From Litomosoides sigmodontis (taxonomy: Eukaryota; Nematoda; Chromadorea; Rhabditida; Onchocercidae): DNA of 64,000 nt. The position numbers and the translations under genes are program-made. Numbering within the stretch: the stretch's first letter is position 1; every line of letters starts with the position of its first letter. The stretch covers positions 2,400,507 through 2,464,506 of the forward strand of contig OY718803.1 in the NCBI GenBank assembly GCA_963070105.1, read 5' to 3'. Positions 13,301-27,419 of the stretch are shown in pieces. Below the pieces are notes generated by a model, which saw only the letters and a list, made by a program, of their open reading frames with translations, did not search any database and was not told where the DNA came from.

Positions 13301-16300
13301 ACTTAAACAAGCAATTAACTTTGAATTTTATTGGTTTAGATTGAAAACCAAGCAACGATGCTGGGACGCATTCCAAGTTTGCTTTCGAAAGTTCGGGAAT
13401 TGCCTTTATCTAGTAAACAAATGGGTAACAGAACTAATAAAGTAACGAATATCGAAGGACGAGTCGTTTTTGATGTCTTCCAAGTAAGCTGGTTTTTAAT
13501 GATTTCATAAACAGTGTTAACGATTAGGTGTGTCGATGTATATCGGTAACGATTGGGCATATCGATGTGTGCCGGTAGTGCTTGGGCATTATTAACAGTT
13601 GTTTATCGTCTTCTATAATCGATTGATTCAAAATGTTACGGTAATTACGAATACCATTACGACTATTATTGGCTTATTTAATGTAAAAGTGCTCATTTCA
13701 TAATCTCTTAATGCTCTCATTGTTGTATTTGTTTGGTTCTGAAACCTGTTAACTTAAATCGGATTAAGATCGTCTTACGAGACTACAAATTACGAAGTTA
13801 TTCGTTAAACAGTGTTAGCTACCATTTTTTATGTGAGCAAAAAGAAGATGTGGACTATTCGATGATTGCTGATCTGCAGGTGGGTAGATTTACAGACTTC
13901 GAGATGTTAAGAATTAATGTCTGTGTCAGTTAGAGAAATCAATGAATAATGATGACAAAATGTGTTTCCAACTTCAGTGTTCGTGAGTTGACATCATTCA
14001 TTGTTGAATAATAACACTTGTGGAAGTAGAAGGGGTTTTAAAAATAGATGTCCTGAACAATCTCGGAAAATTTTCAGAATGGAAATGCCTTTACACGTCG
14101 CCGACTGGCTATTTACTGTATGAAAGATGCATATTTGCCGCTAAAGTTACTGCAGAAATTGATGTCCGTCATTAATTATATCGAGATGGCGCGTGTTACT
14201 GGTGTTCCTCTCGATTACCTACTTTCTAGGGGTCAACAGGCCAAAGTCATATCACAGATTCTGCGAAAAGTACGAAAAGTTTTGGCAAAGTATACAAAAA
14301 TATACAACTTTAATAATTCCTTAGATTAAAACTATTCACTTTGATCATGTGAGAAGTTACAGAGTTTTGTAAAATTTAGGCAAAATCAATGCATTTCTTT
14401 TTACCGGTTATTGATATTATGCAAGCTGATGATACCTATGAGGGTGCAACAGTGATCGATCCTATTCGAGGTTTCTACAAGACTCCAATTGCAACACTTG
14501 ATTTTGCATCTCTATATCCATCTATAATGATTGCCCATAATTTGTGCTATACAACACTGATTCGGAATTCAAGTGCAGCATCTAAGTAAGTTTTTTGAAA
14601 TAAGCAATAGGTAAATGTTAAAAGAATATGCGGATCATAAATTTGTGTGAATTAAAGTGCAAAGAGTATAGTTTCTTGGAACATTTTCAGCCTCTCTAAT
14701 TCTGATTACGAAGTCACTCCGTCAAATAATCGTTTCGTGAAATCGAACATTCGTCGTGGCTTACTACCCCAAGTTTTAGATGATTTGTTGAATGCTAGAA
14801 AGCAAGTGAAGAACGAGTTAAAGAATGAGCAGGACTCATTTCGGTAAAAGCATTTTTCATATCAAAATCTATTTTTTTCTCGCAATGTTGGGCGAGTTTG
14901 GTTGAGTGTGTTTAGCCAGAATAAGATACAAAATTCTCAAAATAGTGCTGTCATACACTCATAATTGATAGCAATAAAAGCCTGAGTAGACTTCAAGTGT
15001 TTGTATTTGGTGAATTTACTGGATGGAGGGAAGCGCAAGCCTGAAGTATTGCTGTCACTGATTCTTATTTTTGCAAGTACTAGGAGCATCTTGCTGAACA
15101 TTTAGTCTTTCCCATCACTGAGGTGTATGCTATTTGGTATTTGCAATAGCTGATTAAACCTAAAAATACTGTGGAAAAAAAGTGTTCTTGCCAACTTTTT
15201 TAGGCGCATGGTATTAAATGGTAGGCAACTTGCGCTAAAAATATCTGCAAACTCGGTTTACGGTTTTACGGGCGCTTCAGTTGGAAAGTTACCGTGTTTA
15301 GAGATCTCGCAGTCAGTAACGGCTTATGGTCGCCAAATGATTGACTTAACGAAAAATGCAGTTGAGGAAATTTACAAGGAGGGTTATCTGGATGGCAAAT
15401 GTCCATGCGATGCTCAGGTAAATATGTTGCACAGGAATTATCTTACTGATAGGTCAGTGGCTTTTTAAAACGAGGATCTAGTCGTAATTTTCCAAATAAT
15501 TGGCTGATCAATAAGGATTACAAGAACGTTGTATTTTAATATTTAGATTATATTTTCCGGAAAGGAGTTGAGAGTTGACTTGATTTTATGTGCAAAAGTT
15601 TGGCATCATTTCTTTTTTTTTGATCTTGCCTTTGCCACCTCACATCTTTTTACTTCAGCTGATTTTAGGTTATTTACGGTGATACAGACTCAGTAATGGT
15701 GAAATTCGGTGTCAAAGATGTTAAAGCGGCAATGGAACTTGGTTTGCATGCTGCTACAGAAGTAAGCAAAAAATTTGCACCTCCAATTAAATTGGAATTT
15801 GAAAAGGTATGACATTTATATTTGGAATTGATTTTATGCAGCTTTAAATTTCAAATTTCTAAATCATAAACTTGTGGTTTCGAATTTCGTCGTGGCTTCC
15901 AAAGTATTCATCGATAATTTTTTAATCCTCAAAGTAAAGAAGCTGCAACAGAGTTAAAGCCATATAATGTAATGAAATACTTGAAAATGTGCGAAGATTC
16001 GAATGAATTTTGACCAACCATGTTAAACTTATGTGTTTCAGGTTTATTCACCGTTCCTTTTGATAAACAAGAAACGATACGCTGGTTTGTATTTTACGCG
16101 TCCTGAGAAGCATGATAAAATTGATTGCAAGGGATTAGAAACGGTTCGGCGTGATAATTGCCCGCTGGTTTCTAAAGTTTTGAGCACATGCTTAGAAAAA
16201 ATGTTGTTGGAAGGTGATACTGCAGGTGCGTTAGAACATGCTAAAAAGGTAATTAATTTTCTTACATTTGGTAGCTTGATGATTGTATTTCTGGATTTCG

Positions 16301-17942
16301 ATTATTGTTGGAGTGGCTATTTCAAATTTATAACTGGAATTTTTCCAACAGGTAATATCCGACCTCCTTTGCAATCGGATTGATATCTCAGAACTTATAA
16401 TCACCAAAGAATTAACTCGGCCAAGTAATGTGAGTTTTTTAAATAAAGAAATTTCAGTTTGTAGATTTGTTGGTATTTTCTGCCATTCAGTAGCATCTTT
16501 CACTAGAAAATTTTTTTTCCTGTCTTGTTTTAGGCCTATGCTGCGAAACAGGCTCATGTTATTTTAGCAGAAAGAATGCGAGAGCGCGACTCCGGATCGG
16601 CACCGCGCTTAGGCGACCGTGTGCCTTATGTTATTATTGCCAAAGGCCAGAAGGTAAGCTCCATATTTTTGAAATTTTATGTGGTTGCTAGAATTAATGC
16701 ATCTAGCATCTAATTGAATTTAAATGTATAAATTGCAGCAGTATAACGTTCGTCTGATTTTAGGTGCCGGCTTATGAAAAGGCCGAAGATCCTATATATG
16801 TATTACAAAACAACATCCCTATCGATACGGCCTATTATTTGGAAAATCAATTGGCTAAGCCATTGGCTCGTATTTTTGAGCCTATATTGGGCGATAAAGC
16901 TGAATCAATTTTAACAAGTATGCTCTGTAGTTTGAAATTCATTGTTGAACAAAGAAAATTCTCTAAATTTTTCATCACTCCTGCTGTTGATTTTAAGCTG
17001 GTGTGCACACGTTGGTTAGGACCGTAGTGCAATCCAAAAAATCCGGATTGTCGCAATTTTTCCAGAAAACTGAACGATGTCTTTCATGCAAAAGTAGTTT
17101 ACCAAAAGGTGTAAGTGACGCTACATGCGTGCATTGCAAACCAAATGAGGGGAAAGCATACATTACCCATGTAAGTTACAATTCTCATTTAACAGTTGCC
17201 ATAGTTTGTGTTTTTACGCACCATCTACAATTCATCGAATATTATTAACCATTAATCAATATGCACATATAGTGATGAATTCTTTCGTTTTATAAGAAAC
17301 ATTTGTTCAAGTTTTTTTCCAAACTACTGCTTGCAAAAAATGTTTTAATACTGATGTCGCATACTACTATAATATTCGAATGCATATAAACACATATGAT
17401 GAGTGTTAATGTTGCCTATTAAAATCTTACTTCGAAGATATCCTGCTGACTGACTTCATATATAAATTATTGCAGGTAGCTTTAATGAATACTATAGAAA
17501 ACCGCTTTGCACGGTTGTGGACTGAGTGTCAGAATTGTTCTGGGACAATGAACGAAGAAGTGCTTTGCTCTTCGTAAATTTTTAGTGATTTAAAAGAGAT
17601 GAACTTTTTCTTAAAAGTATTGGGATTGGAAATGAGCGAAATCGTGATTTTGTTTATGAACTCACCATATTTTCTTTCAATTCAAAAGCTATCAACGATT
17701 TTTGTTTTCTTCTTTCGTATTATACGCGATAATTAAATAACTCATAACCAAGGAAATGCGTTACAAAAAGGAACAATTAGGAATAGATTTGCTAATTTGT
17801 GATTTCACTTAACCTTTACGTTTTGGTGCATTTTTATTTTTGCAGAAGAGACTGTCCAATCTTTTATATGCGGGAGAAAGTACGATACGATCTTGCAGAA
17901 CAAATGAAATCCCTCCAACGATTTTACCTCTCATCCTGGTGA
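10400..17942 (+). CDS. pold-1: DNA polymerase delta catalytic subunit, complete, 23 exons
   Basis: Family-B replicative polymerase that synthesises the lagging strand and proofreads. Exons: 10400-10464, 10706-10764, 11028-11120, 11369-11535, 11707-11863, 11956-12155, 12534-12648, 12901-13067, 13153-13257, 13340-13483, 13769-13879, 14078-14269, 14380-14585, 14691-14843, 15204-15417, 15669-15806, 16042-16248, 16352-16429, 16534-16653, 16764-16917, 16998-17170, 17476-17573, 17846-17942. All phases agree and give 1,070 aa, similar to human POLD1. Exonuclease residues are D278/E280 (FDIE), D364 (YNIQNFD) and Y474/D478 (YCMKD). Polymerase motifs are A, DFASLYPS (D566); [10 protein letters not shown] (K657); and C, YGDTDS (721-723). 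The zinc module CysA is C976/C979/C992/C995, and the Fe-S-type CysB is C1024/C1027/C1037/C1042 with the normal x2/x9/x4 spacing. The N-terminus is basic (GKR, KAKRNR), fitting nuclear import. The exon 2 donor (GG/GTAATG) was chosen by phase and is the least certain junction. Confidence 0.96.
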
Positions 17943-18028
17943 TGAATATGAATCAGCTCAGTATCTATAAAATGTTTAACTTCTTGACTTGTTTGTGCAT
18001 TGCAATTATATTGGAACCAAATAGGCAT

Positions 18029-18034
18029 AATAAA
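18029..18034 (+). terminator. Likely poly(A) signal of pold-1
   Basis: AATAAA 87 nt after the polymerase delta stop codon, followed by A-rich and T-rich sequence. The position is normal for a short nematode 3' UTR. Confidence 0.55.
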
Positions 18035-18180
18035 GTGCAATAATAACTGTAAAAGTAAAACAAAATAAATGGTAAATGCTAAAACAAAACAAATTTCTTA
18101 ATTTATTATGTAATAGCATTTGGCGAGGAAACAAGGTGTAGGCTTTTAGAAAAACCAAATTCAAAGGAATGAACTATAAT

Positions 18181-18309
<129 letters not shown>

Positions 18310-19389
18310 ATAAGCTTACCACAGAGGAGCAGCTATGCTCACTTATAATCCTTGATATATGTTTAGACATTGATGGACGAGCTTGGAGAGAGATTGAACA
18401 AAATGTGATGAATTGCTTCTGTCGCTTGCAATTTTATTTTACTTTGTTCAAATATGATAGATTCTATGAAAGTGGATGGTGTATAAACAGCGAAAGAAAA
18501 TATTAAATGATTCAGTGAAAATCAATCGATCAAAAAGTTCGGGAAATAGGAGTGGTTTGCAATAGTATAATTATCACATGAGAAGTTACTGGTCTATGAA
18601 ATGAGTTCCTCGAGCTATAGCTTGAAGCTCTAGCTTATGGCAAGCGTTCAATAGTTACACACCACCATTGATTGCTCATTGTTCACATCTCAGGCTATAT
18701 TGCTCACCAACATATTACAGCTGATATTGCGTTCCTTCCTCCACATGACCCATTTAAATTCACTTCTCTCATATTTCATACTACTTGCTTTATTTGCAAA
18801 AAAAAGACGAAATATGTTCTATTTTTTTATTGAATTTCAAAGTTTTTTATGAGTAAAATTTTTAACCAGTGTTTTACATGTTTTTTTGAATTTCAAGCAT
18901 TATTTATTTAACATTTTGTTAGAGCATTTTTTTACATTCGTTATATTAAAATGTTGCCTAACAATCAATTATATGGCAATTGATTATTTGGAAATTGTTA
19001 GAATTTTCTTTCAATATAGATGATTGATAATTTTTGAATAAATAATTCAAACTATCCAATATCGTAGTGAAAGTGCTGACAGCCATTATTAGTATAATTT
19101 CGTACTCATTACTTGCTACTACTGTTCATGTTGCTTGCATATGAAATAGTTTTTCTCTTTTTTTTTACGCTTAGATATGTTTAACTGTGATTACGTTACT
19201 CGAATTATTTCATTAAGGTTCAATTTTCATTTCAAAAAATTAAATTTTCTTTTTTTAACAATTGAAATATGATAGTTAATCGCGTTATACAGTCAAGTCT
19301 TTGTTTGCGTTTATATCATTTCGATCCAATGTTTGATATTGCACATAATTTAGCGCAGCGATTAGTGAATTTTGAAAGGATTGTTAGAG

Positions 19390-22300
19390 ATGAGTACCGA
19401 ATGCGGCTTGTTATCCGGAACACTACCGGAATTTGTCTATAAATGTGCTGGAATTGATCGAGTTGCTGCTGTATTTGATCATGAAAAAATCACATTTACA
19501 TTTGCTGATGTGAAAAAAGAAGTGAATTTTGTCAATCATTTCCTATTTCAATTTCAAAAGATTACACAAATTTGAAAAGCGTATCATTGCTAGAGTGCCT
19601 CAACACAACCAACATCTGTTTTCTTTGCTTTTTTATTGTTTTAATGCTAAATTTAAAACATTGTTAAATTAAAATTTAACAAAAATTTTAAATTAAATTA
19701 TTTTACAGATGGATACATTAGCAGCAGGCTTATTATCAGTAGGCCTTAAGCCACAAGATCGAATTCTCATTTGTGGCTCAAACACCGCTCACTTCTTCAT
19801 TTGTCCATTAGCATGTGCAAGAGCGGATTTGGTCTTCTCATTAATGAGTCCAAATTTTGCAAACGCTGAGCAACTTAAATATGCACTTGTTAAGGTTCAT
19901 TTTAATTCTGTTTCAAAATTTGAATTTATATATCTCATAAGCTAGTCAACTTTTTAACGAACAGCACATCACCAAATTATTGTAGTTAAAATTAGGACTT
20001 TTTTTTGTTGGTAAATAAATTTTGAATTTAAAATACTATTTTGGCAGCTTATTTAGTAAAATAATTGCAAAGCTAAAAACTTAGCTAATCTTTATAGGGT
20101 GAATTTCGTGCTATAATTTGCTTTCCCGCTAATCGTGAAGTTGAATTTTTGAGTAATTTATTAAATGAGATATCACCAGAATTGATGCATTCAGTAAAAG
20201 GTCGCTTGTGTAGTAAAGCGGTACCAAAACTAACCCACGTAATTATGGCTGAGGAAGAGCATAAACACGCGTAAGTCTTATTATTTTCTCTTTCTTGAAT
20301 TTTGTACATTTAAGTAAAAGTAAAAATCTCTTGAATGTTATTTTGAATTCATTTCAAAATATTATCAAAATGTAAAGTGTTATTTGCAGTGGTACATTTA
20401 CACTATCCGAAATTTATGGACGAAGCAATCGAGAGAAGGTGGATAAGTTACCAAATTTCATGACGTGGAATACGCATAAACTTGTAGCTCTACAATTCAC
20501 GTCTGTACGTCATTTTTTTTTAAATTTTTTTTTCAAAATTTAACTATTAGAAATACTTAAAATTGACAAATTATTGTCATTCTATATATAAATGAATTAT
20601 TATTCTTTCTCCTATGCGTTTTTTTTAGATTCAAATTACTTATTTAACATAAATTTTTAAGAGGTACAAAGTATATTATACATGTATATATTTTGCCGAT
20701 CCCTAAAGCATCAAAATTGCAATGGTATTATTTCAAGCTTAGTGAAAAAGGAAGCTTAAAAAAAATTGAAGGAAATAATTCCTTCGCTGTTCTCTCTTGC
20801 TGCTGTTTGCTTTTTCTGTGACGATAACTTCATTTGCATATTTATTATTGAATTTAGCAGTGAAAAAGCTAGTGGCTTCGGGAAGCGCTTTATGCTATCT
20901 ATTCGTTTTTTCAAATTTAAACATACCAAAAAATTTTTATTTTCCTTTTTTTCTTATAATTATATTTTCCAGCAATTAATTTAGCTCTCTCTCTCCCTCT
21001 CTCTATCCCTCCGGCTCTTTTATTTCATTTTTTTTTACCTCTTTCTTTCTCTTCCGCTGCTCCTCCAAAATTTTCCCACCGCTTTACCACATACCACTTC
21101 TCAGTGATTGATGAATTGAGCATTTGCCCTTGTTTGTTTGATTTATCCACACAACAGATACATTAGCATATTATTACGTTCCTTATAATTTTGAGAAAGG
21201 GCGAAAGAAAGTGCTTCTAATTAAATTTAACAAATTAATTTGAGAATTTTTAATTAGGACGACATTTTTTTTGCTTTCAAAAAATATTATAAACATTATT
21301 TTGTGCGAGAAATTGTTAAGCAATATAATCGAAATTTGACAGGAACTAGATGAAATATTTTTCATAAATTTAGGGTGTTTATAAATTTCAAATTTTCATT
21401 AGCTCTTTTTTTGCCCATCCTCCTTTTTTTCATAATGACAATAGCGTCATCAATTGTCGTATTGCGTGTTTGAATAGTTATTTTTCTTCGATTGATTTTT
21501 AAACGGTTTCATTTCATTTAATTATTTGACTTAATAAATTGGTAATTGATATAGGAGCTAGTCATAACATTAATCTAGTTTTGTTGTTAATTTTTTAACG
21601 TCAGAAATCTGGATTTTCAATCCAAATTTTCTTCCACCGGTAGTTTCAGTTATCACAAATAGTTCAAATTCGCTTGTGTAATGAAATGATTTTATTAGAT
21701 TTCAATATCGTTAATGTTTTCTGATGGCACTAGCACTCTTGAATTATACATATCAAATGTTCGAAAATGAAATTAAATTGTAGAAAAAAAATGATAAAAT
21801 TTTTTTTAGGGCATTTCAGCTCCAGCTAAATTACTTGGTCTAACACATTATCAGCTACTAAATGGTTGTTATGCCGCTAGTAAAGCAATTGGTTTCAGTG
21901 ATACTGTTAGCTATTTTACGTCTTCTTTAAAAATTAAAAAAACTCACTTGATTTCAAAAAAAATTTAATTTAAATTTAAAATAATTTGCCGGTGTCTTGT
22001 TAACATTCGGAATATATGTCCAATTGAATATGAAAATTTTTGTTCAAATTATTCATTTCTACCATTTAATGTTTTGTTCCATTGTAAATCCATAACGTTT
22101 ATTTGTCTTCCCTTTCTTTTTCATTTTTTTTTTCTCAAAAATCATTTAATTTTTAGAGTTGTATATGTTGCGCGTTGCCGTTATTCAAAATTCCCATATT
22201 ATCGCTTATCGGATTGGTATCTTTCATTGCAAATGCACGAGTGATCTATCCATCACCATCACCACTTCCGAAATTTCTCTTTGAATCTGTCAAAAAATTT

Positions 22301-24916
22301 CAGTAAAGTTCTTTTTAATTAGTTAATTAATTATCAATTAATATGTTGATTTCGAATTGTAAAATTTTTTAATTAAATAATTAGTTAATTAATCGTATGG
22401 CACTTTAGGATTATACATTTTGTACATTGATATTCTCCTTTCCTTTTCAATTTTTCCCCGATATGTTATTTAATGTTATTTTAAGATTGTCAAAATTTTT
22501 CTCGTTAAATAATTAATTAACAATATGTTATTTTAGGATTGTATTCATTTTATGAATTTGATGCTCTCTTCTCTTTTACTTTTTCTCCCAATAAATTACT
22601 GATCATTTAGCATAATTTCTTTAATCTTTTTTCAATTTAAAATTAAAATTTTACTTACAGCAGATTCTATTTTTCTAAAGCATATTTGAATATTTATTTA
22701 ATGATATAAGCAAAATAATTTAATACAGATGTACTCATTTGATGTCCAATGCAGTTGCATTAGGCTTAATTCTACGCGTGGCGCAAATTCAAAACGTTCA
22801 TTTGCCATCGGTTGAAAATATTATTTTACTTGGTGAACGAGTGCCATCTGATCTCACCAAAAATATTATCAAACAATTTGAAAATGTTCAAAAAATTGTG
22901 GTAATGTGCAACTTTTTTATTAAAAAAAAAAAAAGACATCACGAAAGAAAATTGATTTATTTGAAATATTTGTGAAATTTCTGTATAACTCCAACAATGT
23001 AAAAGTGATTAATAATTTTGTGAAAAAGTTTGTGAAAAAATTTTGTGAAAAATTTTGTGAAAATAATTTATTTTTAATTAATCATAGAATGAAATGAAAG
23101 AACAAGCAAACGAAGATAAATATAAATTTTAGAACGGTTACATATTATCCGAAGTAGCATCAGTTCCAATTCTCACCTGGGACACAGCAAATACAAAAGG
23201 TGTTGGAAAACCGTTGGATGAATTTGAGGTAAATTTTTTCATTTTAAACTTGCTAATTTTAATTAATCATAAAATTAATGAATAGTACTAGTTAAAGTTT
23301 TATTTCGAAAAAAAATGATTTAATTGCTCCGTCTTTTTACATCAATTTATAATTCTCGTTTCTTTTTTTCAACTACCACAATGCTTGGAATTTTTTTATA
23401 GTTTAAGAAGAAGGAATTATTATTGTGTTAGTTGGATTGATTGAGTTATACAATGGAGCCAATTAATTAATTAATTAGTTTAATTATTCTCTTTCACTTG
23501 CATTTTCTTTAATTATTTAGATGGATATTCGTGACCTTGGAATTGAAGCAACCTGGAAAGGCAATAACAATCGATCAGGTGAATTATGGATCAAAGCTAT
23601 TAAGGGGTCAAAATTTCTTGGCTATGAGGCACCGTATGAAGGCGTAGAGGAGTGGATTGAAACCGGGTAAAACATATTAGCGAAATTTAATTAAGCCATT
23701 CAAAAGTTTAATTCTTTTCAATTCAATTCTCAATGAATTGAATAAATGATGCCGAATTTAATTTTTCTATTTTTGATTTGAAAAAGCGAGAAAATTGTAG
23801 AGATGTGGTAACAATGGATGAGGATGGTGTTATTGATATTATTACTAATAAGGAAGACTTAATTGTTGACAATTCTGGACAACTTATTGAACATTGGCTT
23901 CTTGAAAAAGCATTATGTGCTCATAACGATGTGAAAGGAGCACAGGTAATTAATTAATTAATCTTTGTTATCTTTCTCGCTCATATTCCATTGATATATA
24001 GAAATTCCAAAAAACATCTTTCTTGATACAATGGTAAAGTGCATATACTTTATTGGAAATCTTTAATCATAACTCGAATTGAAAATTAAAATTGGCGAAA
24101 TGAATTTTTTTAAGCAATGAATGAGTTAAAATTGCCTAAAAGCCTAAAAAGTTGGAAGAGGGAAAAAATTTGTCTGTTTAAATTTATAAAAATTTGGAAA
24201 TATTAAAAATCAAATTGGGCAATTGCTACATTCAAATGCCGAGCAGGCAACAATTATATGTTGAGATCATTTCGAAATTATAACAATAATTTCGAAATGA
24301 TTTACATCTTTCAAAATTTAAAACTTAATTCTATTATACTCTAATGTTTTTTTGATTTAAAATTTAAAATGCTTTCAACCTCCATCTATTATTCTTTCCA
24401 AGATATTATTACAACAGAAGCAATCGTTACAAATAAACATTAAAAGTTAGATTGGCCGTTAATGATGATGACGATGACATCATAGTTTAAAACACCTATA
24501 AGCTTTATGATAAAATTTTGTGATAAGAAATAACTGTGTTAAATTGTTACTGTCCAATACTTTTTACTGTGAAAAAAATTTTGACATTTCAATCGTTCAA
24601 ATGCTAATCAATCAATTCATCACTTCCAGATCGTTGCACTTGGCAAGAAACTTCCGCTTTATGCATTTATTGTTTTGAAAAATTCACATCAAGCAAATTT
24701 GGATATTATACTAACTGATTTAACTGCTTTATGCAAAAACAATAAGGTATGCTTGTTTTTATTGATTTTACGACTGTGAGAACGAGCAAAATTTTAGCGG
24801 AAATTTTCAACAACTTCCAACTTGACAAAATGAAAAATTTTAATGATAAGAATAAATTGATTAAACTTATGAAAATAATTCATAAAATTTTATAAAATTT
24901 CTTTGTATTTCTTTAC

Positions 24917-24994
<78 letters not shown>

Positions 24995-27419
24995 GCCTAT
25001 GGTAAAGCAAGATGGAATTTGATAGTTGAACTATTATCCTACAGGTAAAATGAAGCACTTGTTGTAGATCTTTTTTTAGACCAAATAGCCAAGTAGATGG
25101 AAAAAGAATGTATGTGTGTTCTGGATTATTTAATTATCATTTAATCATTTAAAATTTCTTTTTCTTTCTCATTCTCTTTTTCAATTTTAAATCCTGCAAA
25201 GTGGACATTTTATGATTTTTGTTTGTTTAAGCCAACCTTTTACCTTATTAGCCAAACGTTGCATCCCTAAATTTGTAATAATTTCAGATTTATAACTGTC
25301 CTAAAATGCAATTCTTTTAATAGCATAAAGTTAATATCTCAGGAAATGTTCCTCGACACATCTGCAACCGTCACTTATTTAAATTGTCCGGTGGGACACG
25401 TAGATAGGGTGGAATGAGCAATGGTCATAGCATTGAAATGAGCTGTTTGGTAAAGCGAGAGTTTAGGCCAAGTGGAGGAGATGGGCATGCTAGGCTCTAG
25501 GCTCGAAATGAATCCATTCGTTGATAGCTCATTTATGTATGCATACTTTAGTAGACTTGTTACTTATGCTATTATGAATTTCAATGGAAAACTTCAACAA
25601 CGAATAGACGCGATTATTGGTAAATAATTTAAAAGCGAAATATATAAATTAATTAAATTAATAATTTATTTTGAATTTTTTTTCGCTCCTATTTATTCAT
25701 TTGCAGTTAGTTGCTCTTCGTTCAACTTATAATTTTCCACTAAATAATCAATTCCAATTTCCTTTTGTATCAAATTACCGCTGAAAAGTGCTATATTTAA
25801 ATCATACATTTCTAAATGGCTCAATTCATTGTTCCTTTCCAAAACATTTGAAGTAACTAATTAAATACCGAAATAAGTAATTAAATAATCAATTTGCAAA
25901 CATTTATTATTCCTACAGGATAACAAATAAGAATAAATGATAATTAGATTGGCTAACATCGCATTCATTTCACTTACAGCAATTGGTATATTTTCAAATA
26001 ATCTAAAATTTTAAATTCTTTCGCATTAATTTCATTTAATTGATGTAATTTATTAATTTATGCTTAATAAAAAAAATATTTCGTTTATAATTTCTTGCTT
26101 TACTTTTAGCACATTAATGTACCATTAGATCATTTATTTACATTCTAATTAAATTAATTTCATGTTGAAATGAGTGTGATATTCAAAAAAAAGAGAAAGA
26201 TGAATTTACGATTAAAATAATTCCTAAATTTAAAATTCCCATTTTTTTGTTTAGTCCTTTCGGAATTTATTTCAGCGTTCTTTTAAAGGTGGAAAAATGG
26301 ATAGGCGGACAATTGTTATTTTCATCAATAATTTTTTAAGCGTGTACTGTAAATGGAGGTGAACGTGTACGCATACACGCACATGTACACGTACACGCAT
26401 ATGTATGCATACAGTTATGTTTAAATGCAGATGAGAAAAATGGCATGAAGGATCGATCGATCGGTCTATCAAAATAAATCTTAGTGTGAAAACTTAATTG
26501 AGATTTAAAAAAAAAAAAAAAAGAATTAACGGATTATACTCTGATTTGTCAATGGTCATCACGTAAAAAGTTATCCGATTAGCCTGTCAACCGAATTTTT
26601 ATTTTTAGTGTTATGAAAAAAATGTAATAAATTTTCATATAATACAAGCAGACAGCCGCTTTACTTGATAGTTTCATTGAGTAAAACAAACATAAACACT
26701 TTCTCCGTTTGCATAATATTTCCGTTTTCCGACTCATCACATTTCCGGATTTGTGCTATGAGAGATCATAAAAGTGACGTATGTGTTGTACTTCATAACA
26801 AATATACTTCTACTTTGTTTATTTGTTTAATTTTGTTTTTGCAGTTATTTTTATTTGTTTACTTTCTTCGCTTAAATTAATTAACTAATTATTTCTTTCA
26901 CTACAACATTTTAAAAAGTACGCAAAATAGTGAAACGAATGGGCGCAAAAATTGTCCGAAATTATTTTGAAGTAAAAAAATTTTTGAAATGTAAATTTTA
27001 CGATATTTTATAATTTTACGTTAGCAAATGGTATTAATTAAGGTAATGCAGCAGCAAAGAAAGAAATGATCCATTCATTCATTTAATAAATGGAAAATTT
27101 TCAAATTTTTTTCGAAATACTTCAATCAATTAACCAATAATAGTAATTACAAAATGATAATTAGAATGGAATACTTAACTATTTTAAATTAAAAAAGGTA
27201 CCACTGCTAAATTAACTTTCACATATTAAATTCAAATTATGGTGAAAAGAACCTATCTTTCAATTTAAATTTAAATTATAATGAATGGTAATTTATTTTT
27301 AGCTGAATGTGCCAACGAAATTTGCAATTGTGGATGATTTTCCGCGGATAAATACAAAAATACAAAAATATCGAATGCGTGAAATGTTGGAAAATGGCGA
27401 AGTACAACTGAAGCCGTAA
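19390..27419 (+). CDS. Acyl-CoA synthetase-like (AMP-binding) protein, 12 exons, diverged active site
   Basis: Member of the ANL/AMP-binding superfamily, resembling acyl-CoA synthetase family member 2. Such enzymes activate fatty acids to acyl-AMP and then acyl-CoA. Exons: 19390-19521, 19709-19894, 20098-20270, 20390-20504, 21810-21905, 22157-22302, 22729-22900, 23133-23228, 23521-23666, 23801-23945, 24630-24746, 27303-27419. All phases agree, giving 546 aa, a normal family length. Family features kept: LSEVA at about 345-349 in the place of YGxTE, WIETGD with D422, and a C-terminal TKIQKY with the catalytic-type lysine (K527). Features lost: the nucleotide loop, normally TSGTTGxPKG, reads TSGISAPAK (201-209); the hinge arginine of GRxKD reads NKED; and the glycine of GK is T. 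No mitochondrial targeting peptide is evident from this ATG. I cannot tell whether it is a working ligase with unusual specificity or a pseudoenzyme. Confidence 0.88.
24919..24994. repeat. (AT)n tract in synthetase intron 11
   Basis: A 76-bp AT array with one G substitution near its end, inside the 2.56-kb last intron of the acyl-CoA synthetase gene (24747-27302). The rest of that intron is AT-rich with no exon-like ORF. Confidence 0.9.
26363..26413. repeat. 51-bp perfectly alternating purine-pyrimidine tract
   Basis: The tract mixes CG, CA, TG and TA steps (for example ACGTGTACGCATACACGC) and alternates purine and pyrimidine without a break. It lies in the last intron of the synthetase gene. 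Such sequences can adopt Z-DNA; here that is only inferred from composition. Confidence 0.75.

Noticed and set aside
19269..19440. Upstream ATG as N-terminal extension or targeting peptide of the synthetase
   Set aside because: It is out of frame with the synthetase ORF and no in-frame splice joins it; it ends at a stop shortly after the real start.
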